The notes under the pieces are model-generated. The model did not search any database and was not told the DNA's origin. It was given only the letters and a program-made list of their open reading frames with translations. A DNA stretch of 64,000 nt from Phytophthora sp. 'mugwort' (taxonomy: Eukaryota; Oomycota; Peronosporomycetes; Peronosporales; Peronosporaceae), in NCBI GenBank assembly GCA_033558025.1, contig JAUCEF010000007.1, positions 10,106,001-10,170,000 of the forward strand. The letters run 5' to 3'. Made by a program: the position numbers and the translations under genes. Every line of letters starts with the position of its first letter. Position 1 is the stretch's first letter. Positions 45,560-57,382 of this stretch are shown one piece after another.

Positions 45560-45905
45560 TAATCCCGTGGTCGCCACCGCCAGCGTCAAAGGGTATGAAG
45601 AGCTTATGACCATCCTGATCGATTCAGAAGCGTCCTAGAAGTTCGCTACGAAAATCAGCGTTGCTAGGAGCAGTACACTATATGCTAGAGCTTTAGAAGA
45701 CTCTAAGAGTAATCATAATGTGCCTGTTCGCCTAGCGACTGGTTTGATTGTATCGACGTGGAAAATAAGGTTTTTCTCCCTTTGACTGTAAAATTTGACG
45801 GCTTTAAGTCGGTCGAACCGTTTGTTGTCTTCGACATGGGTGATCGATACGACCTGATCATCGGCATGCCCTAACTTGTGAAGCATGAGCCGTGGATCGC
45901 TGGCG
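45560..45905 (+). pseudogene. gypsy-2 aspartic protease region
   Basis: LMTILIDSEAS replaces the usual IDSGAS, so the catalytic glycine is lost, and a stop follows at once. FVVFDMGDRYDLIIGMP then has a stop where W is expected. The fragment is dead. Confidence 0.7.
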
Positions 45906-46499
45906 CAGTCGCACCGTAGGTGCTAGCCACAACCCCCTCGTGGATCGAGCTTTGGCGGGTCATGTCCCCTCTTGATCCCGTAACGGGTTCGTGCACGAGC
46001 ACCGAGCGTCACGTGGAGAACGACATTTCACCGGCTCTTCCGAACGGGTGGTCGGTTCTGAAACCCAAGGTGGTCGAGCAGATGCTTCGACAACGCAACG
46101 CGTCGAGCTGGATCAGCTCATGCAGATGAGGAAGAAGCTGACGAAGGACATCACGCAACCCAAGGTGGTCGAGCAGAGACTCCCACGAATGAAGGGATTC
46201 GCAGCGAGGCTGCATCCCTACCTGCTGGCCCAGTGAGTGGGGTATCCACCACGGTGGTCATTTATACTCACGGGAAACCGCAAGACGGGTGTTTATCTAA
46301 CTCCCTTACCCGGGGTGTCGGAGCTCATGGAGCTCGAGGAGCTTTCGTACGTCGAGTAATTCAAGTCATTGAAGGCGGGAGAGATTGAGGACCCCGTCCT
46401 TCTCCACCGAGAGCAGAACTCGATAGAACTTAATAGCTCGACGGTCATGAACCCAGACGCTCTAGAAGAGGAAAGAGACCCGCAGAGACAACGGCGCAG

Positions 46500-47430
46500 C
46501 CATTTTAAAGGATCCCTCGCCCCTTCCATATGACCACCGGATCGTGGCGTTCGCAACGAAATCGACGTGGGGCGTGGTACTGTACCACACGTCACCGGCC
46601 GCTTCGAAAGGAACAAGTCGATGTAATCGACGCGTTCTTCGCGGCGAAGCATGCCGCCGGCATGGTGCGCGAGTCAAAGTCGCCGCGCTCGTCCCCGACA
46701 TTTTGTGTGCGCAAACCCAACGGGAATTGGCGTATGGTTCACGCCTTCCATAAGCAGAATGCGGGCACCATCTCGGCGTCAACACCTAGTCCTCGGAAGG
46801 ATGTGTTGCAGAACAACATGGCGGGCTGCACTGTGTTCAGTGCGCTCGACATGGTCGACGAGTACTATCAGCTACTGATGCGTGCGGGAATCAGATATTC
46901 CTCTGACAGCGGTGAGTACTCCCAGCGGGATGTTGTGGGAATGCTGGTGATGCCCCAAGGGCTATCCAACGCGCCAGCGACGTTTAATCGCTTGGTGACA
47001 CAGCTATTCCGGCCGCTTCGTGCAGACCTACTTCGGCGACATCTTCGTTCATAGCCGTGCTACGGATGGAAAGACCGACGTCGAGATGCACATTGCACAC
47101 CTCCGTGAGGTTTTGTTATGCATGAGGGAGAACCGTCTGTATGCAAACATTAACAAGTGCATCTTCGGCGCGGAAGAAATCCCGTTCCTCAGGTGCTTCC
47201 TTGGGGAAAATGGCATAAGGGCTGACCCCGGGAAGACTGAAGCATTCTCGCAGTGGCCAGTGCCTACCCCCCAGTGGGATCCGCGCAAGTTGATCGGCCT
47301 ATCCAACTACTTACACAAGTATAGCGAGAACGACGCTAAGTTGGCCAGGCCTTTCACGAACCTCATAAAGAAAGAAATGGAATGGCCGTGGACCGATGAG
47401 GCTCAGAGAGCCTTCGAAGCCATCAAGTAG
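46500..47430 (+). pseudogene. gypsy-2 reverse transcriptase
   Basis: SPTFCVRKPNGNWRMVHAFH, NMAGCTVFSALDMVDEYYQL, VMPQGLSNAPATFNRLVTQL and, after a frameshift at about 47020, TYFGDIFVHSRATDG. The catalytic YxDD reads YFGD, so the first Asp is lost. It ends with LIGLSNYLHKYSEN and a stop at 47428. Confidence 0.85.
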
Positions 47431-47439
47431 AGTCTACGG

Positions 47440-47860
47440 AGTGCCCCAATCGTGGCACTTCCGGACGAGGATCGTCCGTTTAGCGTTGTTTGCGACGCCT
47501 CTGACTTTGCCATCGGCTGTGCCCTGCTCCAAGTTGATGCCGAAGGAAGGGAGAAGTGATCTCGTTCCAATCCCGGCAGCTGAAGGCTGCGGAAAAGAAC
47601 TACCTTGTTTATGACAAGGAACTCCTCGCGATGAAGTACGCGCTAGTGTATTTCAGGGTTTATCTGCTGGGCAGCAAGCCCTTTGTGATCTACACAGACC
47701 ATGCCTTGTTGAGGACGGCGACCTCGTTGCCGCATCTCTCTCAGCGCATAGCAGGATGGCTATCGTTCTTCGTCGAGTACAACTTCACGGTGGCTAAAAA
47801 GCCGGGCAAGCAAAACATGCTGGCAGACGCGCTCTCCAGGAAACCAGACTACGAGATAGC
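47440..47860 (+). pseudogene. gypsy-2 RNase H region
   Basis: FSVVCDASDFAIGCALL lies before a frameshift. Then MISFQSRQLKAAEKNYLVYD, KELLAMKYALVYFRVYLLGS and KQNMLADALSRKPDYE follow. Confidence 0.85.
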
Positions 47861-49190
47861 ACACGCCGTGCCTCTCAAGGCGCCGCTCCACGGGCTGATC
47901 CGTGAATCTTACGCAGAAGACGACGATCTCAGAGATTTGGTACAAGCGCTGCGCGCGGGCTCTGGGAACGCCCAGCTTACGACTCGTCAACGCGCACGGT
48001 TGCACCGCTATACCCCCTCTCAGGGCCTTCTCTACTACCAAGTATACAAAGAGGACGCCCCTCGCCTGGTCGTGCCCAAAGACGACGCCCTGATTCACCA
48101 AATCCTCTTTGAGGCCCACGGCACGGCGCTTAGCGCCACTTGGGTCGAGAAAAGACGTACACGTCGGTGGCACGGGACTTCTAGTCGTACCATAAGCAAG
48201 TGGGTTCGATTTTATGTCAAGACGTGCGAGACGTACCAACCGGCGAAACCGTCGCCCGCTTCGGCAGTGCCACTGATGAGCTTGCCGATTCCGGTTGGCG
48301 CTCGGTGAGCATAGACTTCATTTCGAGTTACCGCCCGATGGGAGAGGCCATACTGGCATTCTGGGCTTCGTTTGCCGGCTGAGCAAGATGATACGGCTGG
48401 TGGCCGTGAAGAAGAGTGTGACAGCGCCGCAGGCGGCACAGCTCTTCATTGACAATGTCTTTTCCGTTATCACGGCCTCCCAGAGGTATTTGTCAGTGAC
48501 ATGTTCCGACTTCTCGGTACGAAATTGGACATGTCCACGACGGAACATCCACAGACTGATGGTCAAACCGAACGCGTCAACCGTGTCTTGGTAGACGTCT
48601 TGCGCAGTGTCTGCGTGGCAGAACCCACGAAGTGGAGCACGCAGTTGGCGTAAGTGGAATTTGCGCTGAATAACGCGGTTCAACCCGTTTTTCTTACGTT
48701 AATGGGTTGCGGCATCCGCGTACGCCGTTGTCTTGCCTTCAACCTCTGATTTCAATGAGGGAGGGTCTGTCGTCGACGTCCCAATGGGTATCAAAGGCGT
48801 AGGCCCGTCCGTGAAACGGAACCTTCTTTCCTTCATCGAGGCTGGAGCAGCAATTCGCGCTCGCGTCCGTGACGCTATAGCGGCGCCCAAGACCTCCAAA
48901 AGGAAATCAGCGACCGCCATGGGCGCAACAACACACAAAAAAGTGTTAAAAATTGGAGATTTGTTGTTATTAATCGCCAAAAATCTTCCTATACACGCAG
49001 TGGCTTAGGTGGGGATCACAAAACTCAGGCCATGATTCGTGGGGCCGTTCACGGTCATTGGGCCCACGGAAACGCCTACACGGTGGATCTGCCATCGCCC
49101 ATGGCGACGCATCCAACGTTGTACGTCAGCACGCTCGAAGAGTACCATGAGGCTGAGCGCCTTTCGCCGGGTCTGCCCGAGCCCCTGTAG
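47861..49190 (+). pseudogene. gypsy-2 integrase region
   Basis: LVVPKDDALIHQILFEAHGT, then a worn zinc-binding part (FYVKTCETYQPAKP; the second Cys is lost as Tyr). GRGHTGILGFVCRLSKMIRL marks the core, with frameshifts; HPQTDGQTERVN is visible near 48550. The C terminus HPTLYVSTLEEYHEAERLSP ends at about 49190. Confidence 0.8.
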
Positions 49191-49239
49191 CGACGCAGAG
49201 CGCTCTGCACCACTCCCATCAGTGCCTCCTCAGTTACAG

Positions 49240-51358
49240 GCGTCAGACGCGGTCATAGAGATCCCGGATCCACCCGACCTGCTCTTCGAGCGAATGGCGG
49301 ACACGCATCTCAGACTGCGTCAAGTTCTGCTCCAAGCGATCCGCTTTGTCCACAGGCGATGTCTCTCCGTGTCCCCGTCGGATGCCTGGTGCAACTCCCG
49401 CTCCAATCGCGTCTCCAGGAGTTGTTGATGGTTACGCAAAGCGATCATAGCCGTTCGACGAACGTCCAAAAGGCTCTGACAACTCGCCATCGCTTCCGCA
49501 AGATTCCCCGAACCGGTCGGTAGCGTCAACTGGAGCTGCGACGACCCAGCAACGGCCGCTCCGGCCTCCTTCATCCCTACTGGGTAGTAATGGGAAGCAG
49601 TACTTCATGTGGAGCAGCTGGTGAAACACCGGAGGTGCGAGGACGTCGACTAGTATCTGGCGAAGTGGGGCGGCTATCCCTCGACCGATAATACGTGGTA
49701 GACGGAAAGCCGCCTCGCGGTGGATCGCGCCGACATCGTAGACGCTTATAAGCCCTCCCATGGAGCCAGTCGTCGCTAACAGGTCCTAGAAAGCTCCTAG
49801 GTTCAACGGGCTGCGACTGCCTCGATTTCTGCACCTTCGTCACGACCTCGTCGAGGTCAACTTGGGGTGTGGGCAAGTCTCGGACGTCCCAACGTCGATC
49901 CCAAACCCGGTCGACTATCATCTTTGCCATGCGAAAGCGAAGATGCCGCAGCACGAGCCAATCTAGCCGATGAGGCGACCGCAGTAACTCAGCTACTGGG
50001 TAGCCGGCGTGGCGGAGCCATCCCTCGAACTCAACCTTGTTGGTCTGTCGAGCGAGAAGCGTATCGCTTACAAGAATGATCGGACACTCATCGCAGCTGG
50101 CTACGGTGATTCAGGGCTGACGGCTTCGCCGCCAATACGACGAATACTCCTCCGGAGACCAGATGCGATGCGCTTGCAGCTGCTCGCGACTTCGCGTGGC
50201 CGACGGCTCGTGTCCCCGTTTGCGGCCATAAGATCGTACGGCGTCAAGATGCGCTGCTTTCCGCAGGCTCGCGTGGTGCTTAGGGTTGTCGCGCTGTAGA
50301 CGCGCGAGGTCTAGTCCCTCGTCGACACCGCCGTTGGTGATGATCAGAACTCCTCCTTGAGCTGAGGAGCAGGAGTGGCTAGCTCAGCCGTGGCTTCACA
50401 TCTCTTAGGCACGAGCTCGGTTCTCTCGACGCCAGTTTTTGCTGCGCGGACTCGCAGGGCTTCCCGGATGGATGACCCGCTGCTGCTCAATGAGCTGTGG
50501 AAAAGGCGGCGGTGACTCGTGCTCGTCCTCCGACAACTTGTAGTCCACCTCGTGGGAAACGTTTTCGGGCAGCGGGAGCGGAATCGTTGGGACCACCAGC
50601 ACGTCTCGTATGGGATCCGCAGGCGTCTTGCCCTTCGCCTCCACGTCTGAGACGGGCGTCTCTACGAGAGGCTTGGACGGGGCCACCTCAGTAGGCGCAT
50701 CAACGCGCAGGTCCTTGGTCATACCCTTCTTTGGGACCGTGATTGCCTCCGGTGCGCTGGTGGCGGAGCAGCTTTGGCGGACGGCGTGGTCGGCGGAGCC
50801 AAGCTCTTCACTGGGGCAGGCACAGGAGTGTTCGCCTTTTCGGCGGCTGTAGTCTTACTAGTCGTGTCCTCGTCAGGAAGGACGAGGTTCGGATTGACCA
50901 CGTCGTCTCCTCGCCGCTCGACTCATCGCTCAACGAACCCACGGAGCCTGGCACGGACACTTCGTGTCGTTTACGACGGCGTGCGGCAGACAAAGCCGCT
51001 CTGCGAGCCGGGATCTTGGTCTTCTTCGTCTTCGGCTTCGGCTTGGTGCTAGTCCGCGGGACTTTCGCCTTTCCGGATTTCTTGGTGGTGGAGTCCGCCT
51101 TCGTCTGACTCCTTGTGTTAGGCCAGCGTTGGACGCTCCGGCCTCGGACACGGACGTGTCGGCGGGTGTTGTGGGTTCGTTGGGCGCCACGTGCTCGCCT
51201 AGAAGGCTAACCATCTTCTCTAATGAGGCCCAGTGGGCATCCGAGCGTTGAGGGAAGTCTTGGCGAGACGGCACTCGACTCCCTGAGTCTTCCATACTCA
51301 ACGAGAACTTGATTGCTGTAGCAATCCCCGTCGCGAGATTGACTACAAGTGCTACCAC
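49240..51358 (-). pseudogene. Antisense coding-like region of gypsy-2 (aORF)
   Basis: It runs on the minus strand from the 3' LTR border towards the integrase end. Frames in order: 51358-50930 (142 codons, with a Arg/Pro-rich stretch RRRRTPPPRNPERR); 50901-50719; 50722-50405 (with KGKTPADPIRDVLVVPTIPL and IHPGSPASPRSKNW); about 50330-49577 (EGWLRHAGYPVAELLRSPHR, RDVRDLPTPQVDLDEVV); and 49574-49320 (helical, with LLDVRRTAMIALRNHQQLLE). HPGSPASP and DVRDL recur in the gypsy-1 antisense region. Composition is Pro/Arg/Ser-rich with a helical end. Function unknown; not part of pol. Confidence 0.55.
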
Positions 51359-51359
51359 G

Positions 51360-51786
51360 TGCGACGGGGGTCACACACGCTCTGGCCTGAGGAAGCGTAG
51401 CTTCAAACCGAGACAGACGCCCTGCGTCTCTGTCGGCTTGTCGCACGAGCAAAGCCTGGCTTTCCGGTAGTCCGTGGGACCGGGTTCCCATGACTTGCGA
51501 ACGTCTAGGTTAGACTTTAACTGAGTCTTTATTGGCATGCTACTATGTTCCTACTTATTGTAAACTGCCTAATGCATCCCTTAAGTCACCGGTTTCTCGA
51601 TTGGTTGTTCTCACACCCTGTCTCCTTCCTAAATGCGAATCGTACCTAAAGGTGTTTCTCACCTAAGTGCGATCCGTGCTTAGTGGTGTGTCCTCTCCTA
51701 GATACGATCCGTACCTAGTGTGTGGGCGTTCCATAGTGTATTGCCACACCAACTGATCATGGGCCATCCATCAGGAACACACCCCA
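51360..51786 (+). repeat. gypsy-2 3' LTR
   Basis: Starts TGCGACGGGGGTCAC and ends AACACACCCCA. Partner of 43944-44371. Confidence 0.9.
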
Positions 51787-51789
51787 TAA

Positions 51790-52351
51790 CAGCTGTGACT
51801 GCTCGATTCACCTTGAAATTGGAGTATGCTCTCACATTATCGTAGTTCAATCCATCCTTGGTATGATGAGCGATATGGCGGAGGAGATAAGCTGACGTGC
51901 CGTCGAGCGCGAAAGAAGTAGAAGAAGCAAATCCCAAACGGCGTGAACGTATCTCACCTCTTAGAAGCGCCGCCTTTATCTGTTGAATCACATGGCTGTA
52001 CTTCGGGATATGCGGAGAATTCTGGAATTGTTAACAGAAAGGTGGGAGGTTTTCAGGGTGCAAGTTTGATTGATACCGGCACAACTGGGTGGATCCCAAC
52101 GCAGCATATCCCAACTTGACACTAGTGTACATGGATCACCGTTTCCTACCGACCCTGTGGCATACTCAGCGACTATAGAACAAAAACCAAGCTCCATGGG
52201 TTTCGTTAACACAAGGTGGTGATGTATCGTGTGTGATATTTGATCTATCGTCTCGTAGGTCGTCTACCACGTACAAGTCGTGCACTTCAAGTGAAAGACC
52301 TTTTAGATCGAATGGCCACTGAATCGTGTGAACCGCGTTGGCTGTGTACAA
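51790..52351 (-). pseudogene. Unrecognised minus-strand coding-like fragment beside gypsy-2
   Basis: TANAVHTIQWPFDLKGLSLE, then VHDLYVVDDLRDDRSN, and after frame changes VIQQIKAALLRGEIRSRRLG and YDNVRAYSNFKVNRAVTA, up to the CAGCTG at the gypsy-2 border. On the other side of gypsy-2 the minus strand goes on AAMFNIHNP, so the element may have inserted in this sequence. The family is not recognised; it may belong to another retroelement. Confidence 0.3.
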
Positions 52352-52400
52352 CAGGGGTATTAGTATCTATCGGTATGCGAGTAGCACATGATGCGTTTTG

Positions 52401-52660
52401 ATTAAGTCGACCGGTCGAGTAACGTGAATCTGACATACGATTCTAGTTAAGTCGACCGGACGAGTTAGCGTGCATCTCCATTATGATATAGTTAAGTCGA
52501 CCGGTCGAGTTAACTTGAATCTGTGTTATGATTCTAGTTAAGCCGACTGGTCGAATTAATCTGAAATATGTATGATGATGGCAGGTAAGACGACCGGTCG
52601 AGTTAACGTGCAGCCTGGGTTCGGTTTTAGTTAAGTCGACCGGTCAAGTTATCTAACATA
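52401..52660. repeat. Six-copy tandem array with palindromic core, 45-47 bp period
   Basis: Units repeat GTTAAGTCGACCGGTCGAGT. The core TCGACCGGTCGA is a perfect 12-bp palindrome, exact in three or four units and one or two bases off in the others. Unit cores start at 52406, 52451, 52496, 52542, 52589 and 52635. Spacer parts (GTGAATCTG..TATGATTCTA) are also related. Confidence 0.9.
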
Positions 52661-53170
52661 CGCTTACAACAGAAAGCCCGCATCCACTAGTACTCGCAGT
52701 GAACGACTACAAAGTTCAGGGACCGGATCGGTTAGCTTTAAAGCCAGTTTGACGGTCCCGTTCAGATTTTGAGACCCCATTCCACCCTCTCCCATTTCCA
52801 GAAACCTGTCTTTAAACCATGACGGCGAAGCTTAAATGCAGACAAGTCCCCGAAGCCGCGGGAGTGCGGTTGCTGAAGATTTGACAACAACACTGTGACT
52901 CATGGGGGCCAGCCAAGGCTGCGCGGGAGTTAGGCGTCACGAAGGGAACTCTGAATGCAGGCATACCGAAAAATACATTGGTCAGACAATTATTGTCAGT
53001 ATAATTTAGCAATATATTTATTTTTGCGAATTTTTGCGCAATATGATTATTTATTGCAGTGAAGGATGGTGCTCCATTCGTTTCTTCAGCCAGCCAACTA
53101 TAGTGACCACTGCTGCGATCAATGTCATTTTGCAATTTGCTTCCCGCTCAAATCTCCATCTGTGTCAGCC
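52661..53170. other. Spacer, no gene recognised
   Basis: Probable 5' flank and end of hAT-3. CAGGGACCGG at about 52718 looks like a hAT terminus, but I found no inverted partner on the right. Confidence 0.4.
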
Positions 53171-53176
53171 CCCGCA

Positions 53177-54950
53177 ATGCTGGCCCCTCAGCGACTCGTC
53201 CGCCCCACCTTCTCGACCCGGCAGGTCTCCCAGTTCTTCTTTCGGCCTTGCCGGGATGAGAATGATGAGACCATTCTTGAGTACTACCAGTGCCGCTGTG
53301 GTACGGTGCGCAAGCAGGGAAGCCGCAATGGCTGGTCCAATCTGATGCAGCACGTCCGCCACAGCACCCGGAATACGACGTAGAGATGCTGGCTGCCACG
53401 ACCGCAGAGACTGGGTCGCTGGCACACTACGTGCGCCGTACCTCTCAGAATCGGTACGTCTGGCTGCGATGGATTGTGATGAACAATCTACCTCTCACCT
53501 TTTGTGAGAATGCAGACACTAGACGGTAAGAAACAAGATATTCATTCATTTTTATCAGTATTACTAACACTCTTCATTATTTACCTTGTAGTTACTCCAC
53601 TCTCGATTCGATTTGTGTCGAAATGCTAGTATCCGTTTTGGATGGGGTCATGTTGGCTGTGCTGCGAAAGATAGCAGCTGAGATCCCCGAATTTTCGGGC
53701 TCATCCTGGATGGTTGGAGCCATACATCAGAACACTACGTGGCTGTCTTTGCCAGCTATGAGGTGGATGGCGTGGCAAAGCAGCCCCTGCTGTGCATGTC
53801 CCCTCTCATTGCAGCCCCTGTCGACGACCACTCCGCCCGAACGCACCAGGCCTTTCTGACGGAGATGCTACGCCGTGACTACGGTAAGCGTATGGACCAA
53901 TGTCTGTTTATTGTTGGCGATAAAATTGCTCCGTCAACCGTCGTCTATCTACACTGCTGGATGTCCCTTTGGTCGGCTGTGCAAGCCATCGCCTAAGTTT
54001 GGCTGTCCAACTTGACTTGGCCGACCACGAGGGAGACCTATCGGCCGTGCAAGCTCTCATGGTCAAGCTGCGCACCTTGAACCAATCGGCAAAACTCCGG
54101 TAAGTTATTTCTTGGAGTAGTTCTTACTATTTTAATTAAAAAATATTTTTGTGTGGCTATGGGTGTCTTTAGGAAATTTTTATTTCAAAATAAAATATTA
54201 TTTAATAATCAAAACGCCACTCCGACCTTTCATTCGTCAATCCACACGATGGAGCTCCACGTTCGGAATGCTAAAGCGCTATTTCAGGCTGCTGGAGCAC
54301 TTGGATGCTGACGATGAAGAACTGGCAGAGCTGCCTTCTGCCGCCCGCTAAAAGATGTTTCGGGTGCTGGTCAAGGAGCTGGAGGATGTCGAGTTCATTG
54401 CGAAGGCGCTACAGCGAGAGGGCATCACCCTGCTGGACGCCCGTGTGTGGCTTGATGGGTTGATCAAGCTTAAGCCGGCTTACGCTGCGTATTTGGGTAC
54501 GTTCATTGCAGTGATATGTCACTAAATATTTTACATACGCATTTGCATGCAGCTCCTCGTTCTGATATTGTAGCGAGCACCAACTTTGAAGCCGGCTGCG
54601 TGCGAATTCTGAGTGGAAAGGGAGCGAAGATGACAAGAAACGAGAAGGCCGCGCTGCGGCCCTTGGTAATTCAGCTGTGTTAAGCAGCAGCAGTACCAAC
54701 GGCCAACATGAATGAGTCGCTGGTGGAGAGGATCCAGAAGCAGCGTCGAATCGCCGCAGAAGTGGAGACGTATAGGCTGAACAATTCGATTCCGCCAACT
54801 TCGAACGCCGTCGAGAGGTTTTTTAGCGTCGCGCGTGCAACGCTTGGTCAAGAACGTCACCGCTTGCAGCCTGCAACGCTAGAGAAGCTGCTCTACCTGC
54901 GCGAGAACGGCAACTATTGGAATGTCCTCACTGTTGATGCACTGGATTAG
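53177..54950 (+). pseudogene. hAT transposase copy 3, intron-containing, near-complete
   Basis: Starts MLAPQRLVRPTFSTRQ. The BED-type finger reads YQCRCGTVRKQGSRNGWSNL. A frameshift near 53365 leads to NRYVWLRWIVMNNLPLTFCE. A 66-bp intron (53526-53591) joins in frame to YSTLDSICVEMLVSVLDG. Core: HYVAVFASYEVDGVAKQP, then LFIVGD and, frameshifted, LVGCASHRLSLAVQLDLAD. A second intron-like gap starts at 54101; STRWSSTFGMLKRYFRLLEH follows. A third intron is about 54497-54551. The end is NSIPPTSNAVERFFSVARAT, the hAT dimerisation motif, and the frame stops at 54950. Two or three frameshifts and stops at 54349 and 54680 inactivate it. It is the best-kept hAT copy here, and close to hAT-2. Confidence 0.78.
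53526..53591 (+). other. Predicted 66-bp intron in hAT-3
   Basis: GTAAGA...CCTTGTAG; splicing keeps the frame (..ADTRR-YSTLDS..). Confidence 0.6.
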
Positions 54951-55042
54951 CTGGTTACTGGCATGTTGCTGATAGTACGTTATGCAGTAATTTACTGACG
55001 GCTTTCCTTCCTAGCGACGCATTATTTATTTTTCTGTTGCAG

Positions 55043-56665
55043 GTCCACTAGATATCAATGTCATAATCGGCATGCCTGTCTGAATGGCTGGCGCAACGCG
55101 CTCTCTGACAAAAATATCTCGTTCGTTCGGGATACACATCCAGATCCTACCAGGATCCACAGGACAGGTTCCGGGCTTAAAATAAAGCCCTATGAATTTC
55201 GAGTACTGGAATTCTATGATATCTGTACCCGCGATGGAGACACCGTTCGGCCAATTGATGTACTCCGGTATTGTCAAAATATCCCTAAATATGTCCTTCA
55301 AAAAGAAAACAAACAAAAAGACGGGGCGCACAGATTTATTATCGAGTATAGGCCACGAGTTTCAGGAGGTCGGCAGGTCGAGGCGGAGGCGTCGAGGTTG
55401 AAGTGCGATGCCAGCGAAACCTCACAGGAGCAAAATGCACACGCGGCAGGCCTCGTGGAACTGGAGAAGACGTTGGAACAGGCTGATATTCAATTCGGCA
55501 ACGAGGATGGCAGCGGCAGTGACGAAGATGTGGACTCGATGTCGTCTGGAAGAGCTGTGGTCGGCGAGGTCCTCAATGAAAGCAGAACGACCAATATTTT
55601 ATTGGATGGGTCATCGATTTTATCTAGGTTGCCTCTCACGTTGAAATCTACAAAGTCGTTGCTGGGAGTAAGCGCCTCGTACGGTGCGATATCGGCGTCC
55701 TTAGATGGTCGAGTGTTCGCCGTGGACGCAGCGGCGACGATGAAGGTGTTCAAGATGGCAGAACTTCCGCATGGGACAGCGGTTATGCTCATGAGCGAGG
55801 TCAGCGGAGGTCTGCCCCACCGAATAACTCGTCTGTGTGAAGAGAAATGTTGCGCTGCAAGCCCAAGTCTAGAAATGAAGATGTGACTGTGGTAACTTTT
55901 TTCTCGGCGCCAACGTTAGGCCTGAGGAAGATATGGAACCGCACGTTTGCTGTTCTGAATATGGTGCAAATGGCAATAAGCTGGGTGAAGGGGTTGGATT
56001 TTTCAAGTACGAAGTGCCAAGACGCCAATGATCCTTTTGAGGTCGTCCCTCGGCTCGAGTGTCTCCCAGTTCATTCGGTGATGGTACATCATTATTAACT
56101 GTTTTATATTTGGTTGCTAGCTGTCGCCATCGTTTTGCAGATGCAGTTGCTGGACAGCGTGGGAAATGGATCGCTAAGCGACATTTCCATTGTTGCCATA
56201 ATTATGGGCCTTCTTCGCCACCGAACCGACGTCGCGTTTATCGACACTACGATACTTAACTGCGTGCTTGCAGCAGGTAAGGAAAGTGAAGCCGATAGCC
56301 TGCACGTCATCGCGCTAAAGGTCAGGCTTGCGGCTGTGACCAATAAGCTCCTGCTTCCTGTCAATGTGTCTGGAAGAGATATGTGTGGTATTATGGTTGA
56401 TGTCAACCGGCGACGTGCTTCTGTACGATCCACTAAGTTCTAGTGATAAGAAGCCCAGTCAGAGCTACGGCGAAGATAATTACCCAGCTGATGTCACCCA
56501 CAACACGGAGACGGTTCGCTACCGAGCGATTTGTTTCGGAAATGGGAGTACAGCTGGACATCTTCGGTGTGTATGTGATCGCAGCTTTCGAGACTTTTTG
56601 AAGGACGACAGAACCAGACATTATTTGCAGAAGCCGGCTACAACATTTGCGCTACAGATACTTTA
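55043..56665 (+). pseudogene. C48 (Ulp1-like) protease repeat gene, copy with ruined active site
   Basis: After an acceptor-like CTGTTGCAG at 55034-55042, an open frame of about 280 codons runs to 55886 (TGSGLKIKPYEFRVLEFYDI; later an acidic stretch GSGSDEDVDSMSSG). After a frameshift it continues with FFSAPTLGLRKIWNRTF. A possible intron ends near 56143. The protease part reads SDISIVAIIMGLLRHRTDVA, NKLLLPVNVSGRDMCGIMVD and, in another frame, TGDVLLYDPLSSS, then VQLDIFGVYVIAAFETF. The usual HW is DM, and the usual N-C-G is I-F-G, so both catalytic His and Cys are gone. The Asp of YDPL remains. The family often rides on DNA transposons. Confidence 0.5.
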
Positions 56666-57295
56666 GTTTATGCGTTTAAGGTGATCAATATATTCTAAAT
56701 GATCCAGCTACCTACAATGTTGGTTGTCTAAATATACAGCTACAGTGTCTGGAGTTGCGTCTTCTTCACTGTTCGTCCAGATCCTCGCATCGGTCGTGAT
56801 CTCCGTGGCTTTCGCTGGCTCTGTCGACCGTCGTTGGAATTTGACTTAGTCGCCTCGCACTCCGTCTCCACCGTTGTGCTGTTCTTCTTGAGGACGCCTC
56901 CATTGCCGTCGTGGCCCCCACCACAACACTTCGGCGTGCGGGTAGTTGTCATCTCCTGTTTCGTCGTGATGCTGTAGTCAGTCCCCTACGCAGAAACTAC
57001 CTGGATAACCAACGGTGGTGGCGTTAGGATCTCGGCCCTTGTCGCCTAAGAGAAGTCTTGGAGCTAGCGCTGAACAAGTTATACTCCTGCGGTACCTGGT
57101 GCCCTTGCCAGACTGGCAGTGTCAGTTTACATGCAGTCCCTTTTAACACGGGTGTTGTCCACTTGTGTTTTGCCGGCACCCCATTCGTTTTTTTTTTTTG
57201 CTGGCGCCCCATTTTAATTTTGTTGGCGCCCTTTTCACCACGCTGATCCTCCTCGCGAAACTATCACGGGCCCCCGCTAATGTCGCTCTATGTGT

Positions 57296-57382
57296 GGCAG
57301 CTGTGTGTAGCGTTAATGTTGTTCCATGACATCCGCCGATGAGGCAGCTGTGGGTGTAGCGCGAATGTTGTTCGATGACATC
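57296..57382. repeat. Direct repeat, about 39 bp x2, 47-bp period
   Basis: GGCAGCTGTGTGTAGCGTTA and GGCAGCTGTGGGTGTAGCGC both lead into AATGTTGTTCxATGACATCC. Confidence 0.8.

Larger units (their letters stand above)
43944..51786 (+). mobile_element. Ty3/gypsy LTR retrotransposon gypsy-2
   Basis: LTRs of about 428 bp (43944-44371 and 51360-51786) differ at roughly a dozen positions, about 97% identical by eye. They enclose gag, protease, RT, RNase H and integrase in gypsy order and an antisense region before the 3' LTR. CAGCTG flanks both sides (43937-43942 and 51790-51795), a probable target duplication if the LTRs extend 1-3 bases further. The coding part carries stops and an RT active-site change. 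Confidence 0.88.

Noticed and set aside
52401..52660. CRISPR-like look of evenly spaced palindromic repeats
   Set aside because: The genome is eukaryotic, the spacers are related to each other, the unit is degenerate and no cas genes exist.
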